A stretch of 64,000 bases of DNA, taken from NCBI RefSeq assembly GCF_018131225.1, contig NZ_JAFCMM010000001.1, positions 2,852,001 through 2,916,000 of the forward strand, in the 5' to 3' direction. This document shows positions 1 through 7,595 of this stretch, one piece after another. Origin of the DNA: Bradyrhizobium sp. U87765 SZCCT0048 (GTDB lineage Bacteria; Pseudomonadota; Alphaproteobacteria; Rhizobiales; Xanthobacteraceae). The stretch's first letter is position 1, and the number at the start of each line of letters is the position of its first letter. The notes beneath the pieces are model-generated. The model did not search any database. It was not told the DNA's origin and saw nothing but the letters and a program-made list of their open reading frames with translations. The position numbers and the translations under genes were made by a program.

Positions 1-1078
1 ACGACGACACGCCGCGATGCGCATGGCCGGTGGTGACGAGACCGAGTTCACGCGCGGTCGCGGAATCCAGCAGCCACGACGTCAGCACACCGCCATCGAT
101 GATCGCCAGCCGCTTCACGGCGACGCCTTCGGCATCGAATGTCTGCGAGCGCAGGCCCCGCACCCGCAACGGATCGTCGACGATGCGGATGTTCTCATCG
201 AACAGCTGTTTGCCGAGGCTGTCCTTGAGAAAGCTGGTCTTGCGCGCGATCGACGCGCCGTTGGCGGCGCCGACGACATGGCCGACCAGAGAATTCGATA
301 CCCGCGGATCGAACACCACCGGCGCCTTGCAGGTTGCGACCTTGCGCGGATTGACGCGCGCCACCGCGCGCGCGCCGGCACTGGCGCCGATCGCGGCGGG
401 TGCCGACAGATCCGCGCCATGGATCGCGGAGGAGTAATCGTAATCGCGCTCCATGCCGGTACCCTCGCCGGCGATCGCGGTCATGGAGATCCCCTGGCTG
501 GAGCGGAGATAAGCGCCGTGAAAGCCCGTGCTGGTGACAAGCACCATGCCGCCGATGCCGCACGACGCCGATGCACCGCCGGACTTGGTGACGCCGGCGA
601 CCGCCCGCCCGGCCTCCTCCGCCGCCAGCGCGCGGCGCTCGAGTTCGACTGTCGTCGGCATATCCGGATCGAGCAGATCGAGATCTGGAAAGCTGCGGGC
701 GAGCAGCGCCGGATCGGCGAGACCGACATAGGCATCGTCAGGCGCGACACGCGCCATCGCCACGGCGCGTTCCGCCAGCTTGGCGACGGCATCGCCCGTG
801 ACGTCGTTGGTCGACACCACCGCCTGCCGCTTGCCGACGATCACCCGCAGCCCGACGTCGTCGCCTTCGGAACGCTCGGACTCCTCAACACGGCCATCGC
901 GCACCTCGACGCCTTGCGACATGCCACGCACGGCAACGGCATCGGCCGCATCAGCGCCAGCACGCTTTGCCGCCTCGACGAGGCGCTCGGCGAGGGCACT
1001 GAGAGCCGATTGATCGAGCAGATCAGATCCAGCCCGGGTCGCGGCAGACGACGATGATGCGCTTGCTGAAGAGGTCAC
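1..1078 (-). CDS. pmbA: TldD/PmbA (TldE) family metalloprotease component, 3' end beyond the window
   Basis: Reading the minus strand from a GTG at 1078 gives an acidic protein with the PmbA/TldE pattern: an early RVEESERSEGDDVGLRV-like segment, a later SNSLVGHVVGAANG segment and LRSQTFDAEGV. In the family, TldD and TldE form a cytoplasmic heterodimer that degrades unfolded peptides and matures some RiPPs and CcdA; TldE itself lacks the HExxxH zinc site. About 359 residues are present and the C-terminus runs off the left edge. The start is uncertain: the frame stays open upstream of the GTG and no clear ribosome-binding site decides it. Confidence 0.85.
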   Translation of the reverse strand, partial: MTSSASASSSSAATRAGSDLLDQSALSALAERLVEAAKRAGADAADAVAVRGMSQGVEVRDGRVEESERSEGDDVGLRVIVGKRQAVVSTNDVTGDAVAKLAERAVAMARVAPDDAYVGLADPALLARSFPDLDLLDPDMPTTVELERRALAAEEAGRAVAGVTKSGGASASCGIGGMVLVTSTGFHGAYLRSSQGISMTAIAGEGTGMERDYDYSSAIHGADLSAPAAIGASAGARAVARVNPRKVATCKAPVVFDPRVSNSLVGHVVGAANGASIARKTSFLKDSLGKQLFDENIRIVDDPLRVRGLRSQTFDAEGVAVKRLAIIDGGVLTSWLLDSATARELGLVTTGHAHRGVSS

Positions 1079-1343
1079 GGGCCAATCCCAGATCCGAGGT
1101 GAAAAGACAGAAAACCGGGCCCCCGGAAGGGGCGCGTGCACGTCTCAAATGTGCCGATTCCAGCCCGATTTCAAGCACATCGCCGGTTGGAAAACCAACA
1201 AATTTCCGCCCCTCGGCAAGGTCTCGTCAAGCATGTCGCGGGGTCAGGATCGATTAACCAGCCTTCTTAAGTGCTTTCGGAAAAGCGCGTGGCACAGTGG
1301 CCCCATCGACCGGGAGAATAATCCCGGCGGGGAGATCAAAGTC

Positions 1344-1871
1344 GTGAGGCGTCAATTCGGAGCTGGCGGACCATCCGCCGGGTCGAGCCGCGTGCTGCGG
1401 CTCGACCCTCTTTCCCTGCCCGTGCGGTTCGACGCGCGTGATGCACGCGCCGACGGCGGCGTCCGGCAGGTCGAGATCAACCGCGATCGCGTGACATTGC
1501 GGCGTGCCGTTCGCGGCATGCGAATGGCGATCAATGTCGACGTTCAGGAATTTCTCGGCATCGCAACCCGCGTGACCGACGACGGCCAGATGGTCGTGCT
1601 CGCTCACCGCGATCCATCGCTGTCTATTCCGCTGCTGCAGTCCGTGGACGAACCGGAGATTGCGCAAACCGCGACGCTGTGGAGCGAAATTTTTGCGCTG
1701 CCGCTGATCGACGAGGATGCACGGCTGGCGCGCCCGCCGGCGGCAAGGCGTCGCCGGCACAATGTCATCAAGACCCGCCGCTCGAAGATGGTACTGCGGC
1801 GACGCTGCAGCAATCATCTGGCGGACATGCTCGTTCACCGCGATGAACGCGAAATCATCGCGCGCAACTGA
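1344..1871 (+). CDS. DUF6101 family protein of unknown function
   Basis: A basic protein of about 175 residues. It resembles the DUF6101 proteins that I recall from Bradyrhizobium relatives: an N-terminal segment SSRVLRLDPLSLPVRF, a VxLRRAVRGMRMAINV segment, and AHRDPSLSIPL in the middle. The C-terminal third is rich in Arg. I prefer the GTG at 1344 because GGGGAG lies about ten bases upstream and the family similarity begins just after it. The frame is open back to an ATG at 1149, which would add 65 poorly conserved-looking residues. No signal peptide or membrane segment is visible and the function is unknown. Confidence 0.7.
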   Translation: MRRQFGAGGPSAGSSRVLRLDPLSLPVRFDARDARADGGVRQVEINRDRVTLRRAVRGMRMAINVDVQEFLGIATRVTDDGQMVVLAHRDPSLSIPLLQSVDEPEIAQTATLWSEIFALPLIDEDARLARPPAARRRRHNVIKTRRSKMVLRRRCSNHLADMLVHRDEREIIARN

Positions 1872-1884
1872 CGGTCAGCAATCC

Positions 1885-2433
1885 TCACGCCGCATCGGGA
1901 AAGCGGGCCGCGCCCGCTTCCAGCGGCAGGGCGAGACCGTTCGCAAGATACGACACCGTTCGATAGAAGCCGCAGAGCAGGATGATCTCCAGAATCTGCG
2001 GCTCGTCGTAATGCCGTTTCAGGGCGGCGAATTCCACGTCATCCCAGGTCGCACGATGATGCAGCGCATCAACGGCTGCGATCAGGACCTGTTCGGGCTC
2101 GGGCCAGCAGGCCGCGGTCGGCGGCTCCAGCACGGTCGCCCGCACCTGCTCCGACGTCAATTCCGCCCGTCCGGCGAAATTCGCCACATGCACGCCCCAC
2201 TCGTACTCGCATCCTGTCAGCGCACAGGTGCGGTCGATGACGATTTCCCGCGCGCGCAGCGGCAACGGCCCGCGGTCGAGCAGGCTGCCTGCCCTGAACC
2301 TGGCCCAGGCGCGGTCGCTGGTGGCCAGCGTGCGGAAGAGCACCAGCGGCGGCATGCCTGGCGGCATGATGCGATCGAAATGAGCCTGCAACTCCGGCGT
2401 GTAAGGCGGCTCCAGCGGGACGATTCGCGACAT
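1885..2433 (-). CDS. carboxymuconolactone decarboxylase (AhpD-like) family protein
   Basis: A protein of 182 residues with the all-helical CMD/AhpD fold signature: RAREIVIDRTCALTGCEYEW followed by GVHV and a C-terminal LCGFYRTVSYLANGL helix. The Cys-x4-Cys spacing differs from the redox-active CxxC of true AhpD, so peroxidase-partner activity is doubtful. Many such proteins act as decarboxylases or small stress proteins. It is transcribed away from an HxlR regulator with a palindrome between them, which suggests that the regulator controls it. The substrate cannot be told from the sequence. Confidence 0.8.
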   Translation of the reverse strand: MSRIVPLEPPYTPELQAHFDRIMPPGMPPLVLFRTLATSDRAWARFRAGSLLDRGPLPLRAREIVIDRTCALTGCEYEWGVHVANFAGRAELTSEQVRATVLEPPTAACWPEPEQVLIAAVDALHHRATWDDVEFAALKRHYDEPQILEIILLCGFYRTVSYLANGLALPLEAGAARFPDAA

Positions 2434-2458
2434 GCCGGCACTCCTCTGCTATTGAAAC

Positions 2459-2473
2459 TGTAGCAACGCTACA
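2459..2473. promoter_or_regulatory. palindrome between the CMD gene and the HxlR gene, candidate operator
   Basis: TGTAGC-AAC-GCTACA is a perfect 6-3-6 inverted repeat in the 71-base gap between two divergent genes. A second, weaker repeat (CGTA-GCGA-TACG) follows at 2480-2491. HxlR-family proteins bind such sites as dimers, so the adjacent regulator is the natural ligand. The match to a specific HxlR consensus is not claimed. Confidence 0.55.
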
Positions 2474-2504
2474 CTTTCCGTAGCGATACGCAAGAAGGAC
2501 GACG

Positions 2505-2837
2505 ATGAAGGCGGCCCGCAAGACGACGACGACTGCCGTGCGCGGATCACGCTCCGGACGCCCGATCATGGCGCTGCTCGACCTGCTCGGGCGGCGCTGG
2601 ACGCTGCGGATCGCCTGGGAACTGCGCGATCGCGCGTTGACCTCGCGCGCGCTGCGCCAGGCCTGCGACGACGCCTCGCCGACGGTGCTGCAGGCGCGGC
2701 TGAAGGATCTCAAGGATGCCGGTCTGGTCGAGAACGTGCCGAGCGAAGGCTATCGCCTGACCGCGCGCGGTCGCGAGCTGATCACGACGTTTATGCCTCT
2801 GAACGATTTTGCGGAGCGCTGGAGCCGCCGGAAATAA
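2505..2837 (+). CDS. HxlR family winged-helix transcriptional regulator
   Basis: A protein of 110 residues with the HxlR winged-helix pattern: LLGRRWTLRIAWEL, then LTSRALRQACDDASPTVLQARLKDLKDAGLV as the recognition helix and wing, then YRLTARGREL. The first 20 residues are a basic, disordered-looking tail. HxlR proteins are dimeric DNA-binding regulators, often responding to reactive electrophiles, quinones or aldehydes. The gene diverges from the CMD gene and probably controls it and itself through the palindrome between them. Confidence 0.85.
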   Translation: MKAARKTTTTAVRGSRSGRPIMALLDLLGRRWTLRIAWELRDRALTSRALRQACDDASPTVLQARLKDLKDAGLVENVPSEGYRLTARGRELITTFMPLNDFAERWSRRK

Positions 2838-2857
2838 CCGCCGGCGGCCCTGTCGGC

Positions 2858-3301
2858 TCAGGCCGGCTCGACGCGCAGGCTGGCGCCGTCGGCCGCGACG
2901 ACGCGAACCTGACTGCCGGCGGGCGCGTCACGCCCGGCCACCCGCCACACAGTATCGTCGATCCGCACCGTGCCGCTGCCGTCGACGATCGGCCGCTCCA
3001 GCGTGAACACGCGCCCGACCAGTGCGTCCGCCCGGCGGTTGAGAAACGGCTGGTCCGTTGCGCCGCCACGGGCATTGCCGACGCGCCGCCACAGCGGCAC
3101 GGCGGCGATCGCAAAGATCGAGAACGCGATCAGTTGCGCCTGCCACGACCACGGCACGACGAATGACAGCAAACCGACCAGCAGCGCGGCGAGCCCGAGC
3201 CACAGCATGAAGACTCCGGGCGCGAGCAGTTCGAGGCCGACCAGGACAAGGCCGACGATCAGCCAGTTCCAGGTGCCCAGCGCATTCAAGGTCTCGACCA
3301 T
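2858..3301 (-). CDS. NfeD family membrane protein
   Basis: A short-form NfeD of 147 residues: two or three hydrophobic segments in the first 75 residues (around WNWLIVGLVLVGLELLAPG and FMLWLGLAALLVGLLSFVV), then a soluble OB-fold domain of about 65 residues (LVGRVFTLERPIVDGSGTVRI ending in RVEPA). NfeD proteins pair with SPFH proteins (slipin/stomatin) in membrane microdomains. The slipin gene lies 16 bases upstream on the same strand, so the two are almost certainly one operon. Confidence 0.9.
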   Translation of the reverse strand: MVETLNALGTWNWLIVGLVLVGLELLAPGVFMLWLGLAALLVGLLSFVVPWSWQAQLIAFSIFAIAAVPLWRRVGNARGGATDQPFLNRRADALVGRVFTLERPIVDGSGTVRIDDTVWRVAGRDAPAGSQVRVVAADGASLRVEPA

Positions 3302-3317
3302 GGCGGCCCTCCGCGGC

Positions 3318-4304
3318 TCAACCCTGCCCGCCGCCCGAACCGGTGTTGGGCACCGTCGGCCGGCGCGCGGCGGACGTCGCTGACGCGGCGCTCTCGCCGA
3401 ATGCCGCCTTGGCGATTTCGCCGATGCCGCCGAGCGACGCGAGAATGCCCGTAGCCTCGATCGGCAGCATCACGATCTTCTGGTTCGGCGACTGTGCGAT
3501 CTCGCCGAACGCCTTGATGTACTTGTCGGCGATGAAGTAGTTCAGCGAAGCGACGTCGCCGCTGGCGATCGCCTGCGACACCATCTGCGTCGCCTTGGCT
3601 TCGGCTTCCGCCGAACGCTCGCGCGCCTCGGCATCACGGAACGCGGCCTCGCGACGACCTTCCGCCTGGAGGATCTGCGCCTGCTTGGCGCCCTCGGCCC
3701 GCAGGATTTCCGACTGCCTCTGGCCCTCGGCCTGAAGGATGTCGGCGCGCTTGACGCGCTCGGCCTTCATCTGCCGGCCCATCGCCTCGACAAGGTCGGC
3801 CGGCGGCACGATGTCCTTGATCTCGATGCGGTTGACCTTGAGGCCCCATGGCGACACCGCGGCATCGACCACGCGCAGCAGCCGCTCGTTGATCTCGTCG
3901 CGATGCGACAGCACCTGATCGAGGTCCATCGACCCCATCACCGAGCGGATGTTGGTCATGGTCAGGGTGACGATCGCCTGGGTGAGATTGGCGACCTCGT
4001 AGCTTGCCTTGGCGGCGTCGAACACCTGGAAGAAGGCGACGCCGTCCACTGTGACCGTGGCGTTGTCCTTGGTGATGACCTCCTGCTCGGGAATGTCGAT
4101 CACCTGCTCCATCATGTTGATCTTGCGGCCGACACGATCGAAATACGGAATGATCAGGTTGAGGCCCGGCCGCAGCGTCCGCGTGTACTTGCCAAATCGC
4201 TCGATGGTCCAGTCGTAGCCCTGCGGCACCGTCTTGACGCCGGCAAAAAGCGTCACGATCACGAGCAGAGCGACAACGATGGCGAAAATATCAAATCCCG
4301 ACAT
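3318..4304 (-). CDS. SPFH/Band 7 (paraslipin, QmcA-like) membrane protein
   Basis: A protein of 328 residues: one N-terminal membrane segment ([20 protein letters not shown]), then a Band 7 domain ([22 protein letters not shown], ALQVxFxVxD-like segments, NRIEIKDI), then a long heptad-like Ala/Glu/Gln-rich coiled coil with repeated LQAEG/LRAEG units at residues about 190-235. Family members form large oligomeric cages in the membrane and cooperate with FtsH-type proteases and NfeD. The ATG at 4304 is preferred over the TTG at 4310 because AGGAG sits six bases before it. Confidence 0.9.
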   Translation of the reverse strand: MSGFDIFAIVVALLVIVTLFAGVKTVPQGYDWTIERFGKYTRTLRPGLNLIIPYFDRVGRKINMMEQVIDIPEQEVITKDNATVTVDGVAFFQVFDAAKASYEVANLTQAIVTLTMTNIRSVMGSMDLDQVLSHRDEINERLLRVVDAAVSPWGLKVNRIEIKDIVPPADLVEAMGRQMKAERVKRADILQAEGQRQSEILRAEGAKQAQILQAEGRREAAFRDAEARERSAEAEAKATQMVSQAIASGDVASLNYFIADKYIKAFGEIAQSPNQKIVMLPIEATGILASLGGIGEIAKAAFGESAASATSAARRPTVPNTGSGGGQG

Positions 4305-4397
4305 GAACAACTCCTGAGGCGCTCACGTGCGGCCCGCGCCATGCGGCGGGTGACGGGCGCCAGATCAATGGTCGCGTCCTTACGCGAAAACTGTGAC

Positions 4398-4451
4398 GAC
4401 TTGGTCGCGAAGGAAGACCGGTCGCCAGAGAAGACTTGGTCGCGAAGCAAG
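4398..4451. repeat. short direct repeat in the slipin-hemH intergenic gap
   Basis: GACTTGGTCGCGAAG occurs at 4398-4412 and again at 4433-4447. Each copy is followed by SAAG, giving 18 matches over 19 bases with a period of 35. It lies in the 263-base gap between the slipin start and the hemH stop, so it could be part of the slipin promoter region. No function can be assigned. Confidence 0.5.
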
Positions 4452-4567
4452 AATGGATGGTTCGACGCCGTCCGTCGAGGGGGTAAAAGCGCGCGGGCGG
4501 CCGAACGCGCCGGCCGCACTGCGCGCCGGCGGTTCGGCTTCCGGCGCTCAGGTGCGCTCTTTGGCTG

Positions 4568-5602
4568 TCAGATCCAGCCTTGCAGCTCGCGCAGGACGAG
4601 CTGGCGGATGACGTCCATGCCCTCGTCACTGTCGTTGAGGCAGGGGATGGCGGTGAACTGCTCGCCGCCAGCGTGCTGGAAGATTTCGGCGTTCTCCTGG
4701 GCGATCTCCTCCAGCGTCTCCAGACAATCAGCGGAGAAACCGGGCGTCACCACCGCGATGCGCCGCACACCCTCACCGGCGAGACGCTCCATGGTCTTGT
4801 CGGTGTAGGGTTGCAGCCACTCGGCATTGCCGAAGCGGGACTGGAAAGTCAGCAGCAGCCTGCTGGCGTCGAGCCCCAGCCGCTTGCGCAGCGCGTCCGT
4901 GGTGGCGACGCATTGCGCCTGGTAGGGGTCGCCCTTGTCGACATATTCCTTCGGCATGCCATGAAAGGAAGCGACAATCACCTCCGGCACGAACGGCAGC
5001 GCCGCGAGATGACGTTCGATCGAGACGCCGAGCGCCTCGATGTAGTCGCTGTCGACAAAATAGGGCGGCGTCACCCGCAGCGTCGGCTGCGCCCGCAGGT
5101 CCGCGAGCACCCTGAACACCTCGTCGCAGACCGTCGCCGTGGTCGCCGCGGAATACTGCGGATACAGCGGCACCACCAGCAGCCGGTCGCAGCCCTGCGC
5201 CAGCAGCGCCTCGATGCGCGCGCGGATCGAGGGATTGCCGTAGCGCATCGCCCAGTCGACCACGACATGATCATGATCGGCGATCGCCGCCGCGAGCTTG
5301 TCCGACTGCGACCGCGTGATGGTCTTGAGCGGGGACTCGTTCCGCGCCGTGTTCCAGATCTTCTGGTAGTCGCGGGCCTTCCGGCCCGGCCGCACCCGCA
5401 GGATGATGCCGTTCAGGATCAGCTTCCACAGCAGCCCCTGATCCTCGATCACCCGTGGATCGGACAGGAATTCCTTGAGATAGACGCGGACGCCGGCCGC
5501 GTCCGCGGTGTCCGGCGTGCCGAGGTTGATCAGCAGCACGCCGACGCGCTCGCGCGTCGCGGCAGAGGGGGAGAGCGATGGCGGAGATATGGGCGTCGTC
5601 AT
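4568..5602 (-). CDS. hemH: ferrochelatase
   Basis: A protein of 344 residues, normal length for the family. It inserts Fe(II) into protoporphyrin IX, the last step of protoheme synthesis, at the membrane surface. Visible landmarks are VLLINLGTPDT near the N-terminus, LKEFLSDPRVIE, a YPQYSAATTAT segment, the catalytic SFHGMP motif (metal-binding His) and the LETLEEIAQE segment carrying the conserved Glu. It stands alone on the minus strand, followed by the repeat-containing gap and then the slipin start. Confidence 0.97.
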   Translation of the reverse strand: MTTPISPPSLSPSAATRERVGVLLINLGTPDTADAAGVRVYLKEFLSDPRVIEDQGLLWKLILNGIILRVRPGRKARDYQKIWNTARNESPLKTITRSQSDKLAAAIADHDHVVVDWAMRYGNPSIRARIEALLAQGCDRLLVVPLYPQYSAATTATVCDEVFRVLADLRAQPTLRVTPPYFVDSDYIEALGVSIERHLAALPFVPEVIVASFHGMPKEYVDKGDPYQAQCVATTDALRKRLGLDASRLLLTFQSRFGNAEWLQPYTDKTMERLAGEGVRRIAVVTPGFSADCLETLEEIAQENAEIFQHAGGEQFTAIPCLNDSDEGMDVIRQLVLRELQGWI

Positions 5603-5684
5603 GGCGCCGTTGGCTTCGCCCGGAGGCCCGGCATTGTCAACGGGGTCCCGCGTCCAGGCGGCCGATCGTCGCGCTGTGGCTGCG

Positions 5685-6854
5685 TCAGAAGCATGTCACC
5701 CGCTCGGCCGCGACATAGCCCAGCAGCAGGCCGACACCGAGCAGCAGCACCAGCGCCGCCGCGCCGAATTCCACGCCGCGCAGGATCAGCGCGCCACCGC
5801 CGTCGCGACCGGCGCTGAGGCGCCGCGCCAGTCCCTTGGCGGAGACCGCCAGGATGGCTATGGCGGCCACCGTGATCGCGGTGCCCAGCCCCATCAGCAG
5901 TGTCGCGGCAATCCCGGCCCACATCATCCCCTGCGCGAGCGCGAACACCAGCACCAGGATCGCGCCGGAACAAGGCCGCAGGCCGACGGCGAAGATCGCA
6001 CTGAGGCCACGCCGCCAACCGCCGGGGCCGGCCAACTGGTCGGGCGTCGGCCCGTGGTGATGGCCGCAGTGCTCGTCGTGGACATGGCCGGGCTCGCCAT
6101 GCGCGGGAGCGGCATGGGCATGAGCATGACCGTGGTGGTCGTGATCATGGCCGGGGCCGCCGTCCAGCACGCGGGCATGGCCATGGGCCGGCGAAGACGC
6201 TGTCGCCGTATCGGACGCTCCGGCGAGCGCCGGCACCAGCGGCGCGGGGCCTGCGCGGAGCGGTAATTGAGCACCACGCAAGGCGCGCAGGAAGCTCCCG
6301 CCCTTGGTCCACGCCAGGCGCGCTCCGAACACAGCGATCAGGGCATAGCTCGCGATCTCGATAGCACGCTCGGCGCCGCACATGGTCCGGGCGGTGGCGT
6401 TGAGCAGCCAGGCGCAGATCCCGACCACGATGATGGCGACCAGCGCCTGCAGCAGCGCCGAGGCGAACGCCAGCACGATGCCGCGCCGCGCGGTCTCCTC
6501 GTTGGCCACGAGATAGGATGAAATCACCGCCTTGCCATGGCCGGGACCGGCGGCATGGAACACGCCATAGGCGAAGGAGATGCCGAGCAGCGTCCAGACC
6601 GCGCTGCCATCAATCTTCGCCGCGCGGATGGTTTTCGACATCTCGCGGTAGAACTTCGACTGCTGATCGAGCAGCCAGCCGATCACGCCGCCGACCTGCG
6701 GATCCGAACTGCCGGGCCGGCCGACGCCGAACGGCGACTGCGCCAACGCGGCATGCAGCAGCCCATCGCCCCACAGCGCCGCGGCCGCGACCGCCAGCAA
6801 CACCACAGCGAGACGGGTTTCGGTGAGCGGCCCGCGTCGCCCCGCCGCGATCAC
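5685..6854 (-). CDS. nickel/cobalt transporter, RcnA/NicO type with His-rich loop
   Basis: A protein of 389 residues with about six or seven hydrophobic segments. The core motifs are FHAAGPGHGKAVISSYLVA and, in the C-terminal half, GLRPCSGAILVLVFAL, typical of NicO/RcnA-type transporters. The cytoplasmic or periplasmic loop between them (roughly residues 200-260) holds more than 15 His in HGHA, HDHDHH and HCGHHH clusters, suiting Ni2+/Co2+ binding. RcnA exports, but relatives import; direction cannot be decided here. The GTG start overlaps the stop of the DUF1007 gene (GTGA), so the two are translationally coupled. Confidence 0.88.
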   Translation of the reverse strand: MIAAGRRGPLTETRLAVVLLAVAAAALWGDGLLHAALAQSPFGVGRPGSSDPQVGGVIGWLLDQQSKFYREMSKTIRAAKIDGSAVWTLLGISFAYGVFHAAGPGHGKAVISSYLVANEETARRGIVLAFASALLQALVAIIVVGICAWLLNATARTMCGAERAIEIASYALIAVFGARLAWTKGGSFLRALRGAQLPLRAGPAPLVPALAGASDTATASSPAHGHARVLDGGPGHDHDHHGHAHAHAAPAHGEPGHVHDEHCGHHHGPTPDQLAGPGGWRRGLSAIFAVGLRPCSGAILVLVFALAQGMMWAGIAATLLMGLGTAITVAAIAILAVSAKGLARRLSAGRDGGGALILRGVEFGAAALVLLLGVGLLLGYVAAERVTCF

Positions 6855-7513
6855 GGACAGTCCACCGTGATCTTGTTGGCGAACATCGCGCCGAAATTGG
6901 CGTTGCTGCCGTCGAGGAAATTCTGCTCCCCGATCGATTGCGCCTGAGCCTGCGCCGATCCATCGTTCGGCCGCTCGATGGTCATCTTGCAGTTCGCCGG
7001 CGCGCCGACCAGCTTGATCGGATCAGTCTTTGCCAGCGAGAAGTCGACGAAATAGGTCGGATCATAGATATCGACCACGAGCTGGGGGCTCTTCACCGGC
7101 GTCTTCAGCGGCAAGGTGAAGTGCAGCGTCAGCGCGCCGTCCTTGTAGTCGAGATAGTAATCGACCGGATCCTCGAACTTCTGCTTGCGGTTGCGCGAGC
7201 CCGGCTCGCCGGCGCGCGCGAACGTGAAGAAGCCGAATTCTCTCAGCGACTCCACATTGGTCTGCGCCAGCGGCGCGAGTTCCTCGCGGGTGTAGACCCC
7301 CTTGGTCCTGGTCTCGATGCCCTGCAGGGCATAGGTCGAGAACATGTCGTCGAAGGTCCATGCATGGCGCACGCCGGTGAGCGAGCCATCGGGCGCATAG
7401 ACCAGTTCGCTCGTCGCGGTGACCCAGACATGGGGATGCGCCCAGGCGGAGGGGACCGTCAGACAGAGTGCGAAAACCGCAGCAAGAAAAACCGTGAGAG
7501 AACGGCGCGTCAT
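6851..7513 (-). CDS. DUF1007 family periplasmic protein, partner of the nickel/cobalt transporter
   Basis: A protein of 220 residues from the ATG at 7513: signal peptide (RRSLTVFLAAVFALCLTV, cleavage near PSAWA), then mature HPHVWVTATSELVY, the hallmark His-rich mature N-terminus of DUF1007. The family is found beside NicO-type transporters and is thought to be a metal-binding periplasmic component. It overlaps the transporter start by four bases. An upstream in-frame extension to 7681 was rejected because it would bury the signal peptide. Confidence 0.88.
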   Translation of the reverse strand: MTRRSLTVFLAAVFALCLTVPSAWAHPHVWVTATSELVYAPDGSLTGVRHAWTFDDMFSTYALQGIETRTKGVYTREELAPLAQTNVESLREFGFFTFARAGEPGSRNRKQKFEDPVDYYLDYKDGALTLHFTLPLKTPVKSPQLVVDIYDPTYFVDFSLAKTDPIKLVGAPANCKMTIERPNDGSAQAQAQSIGEQNFLDGSNANFGAMFANKITVDCP

Positions 7514-7595
7514 GAAACCTTCGCGGCGATGCCCGGCAGCACGCCATGCTACCGGGAAGTGAGGCTGAAACGAGACGATGGACAAACCGGCTCCA

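Noticed and set aside
17..1057. Long plus-strand open frame antisense to the TldD/PmbA gene
   Set aside because: It is Arg/His/Asp-rich without domain character. The minus strand carries the recognisable PmbA pattern; such antisense frames are common at high GC.
4580..5818. Plus-strand frame antisense to ferrochelatase
   Set aside because: Composition is Arg-rich and no motifs are seen, while hemH on the minus strand has all its landmarks.
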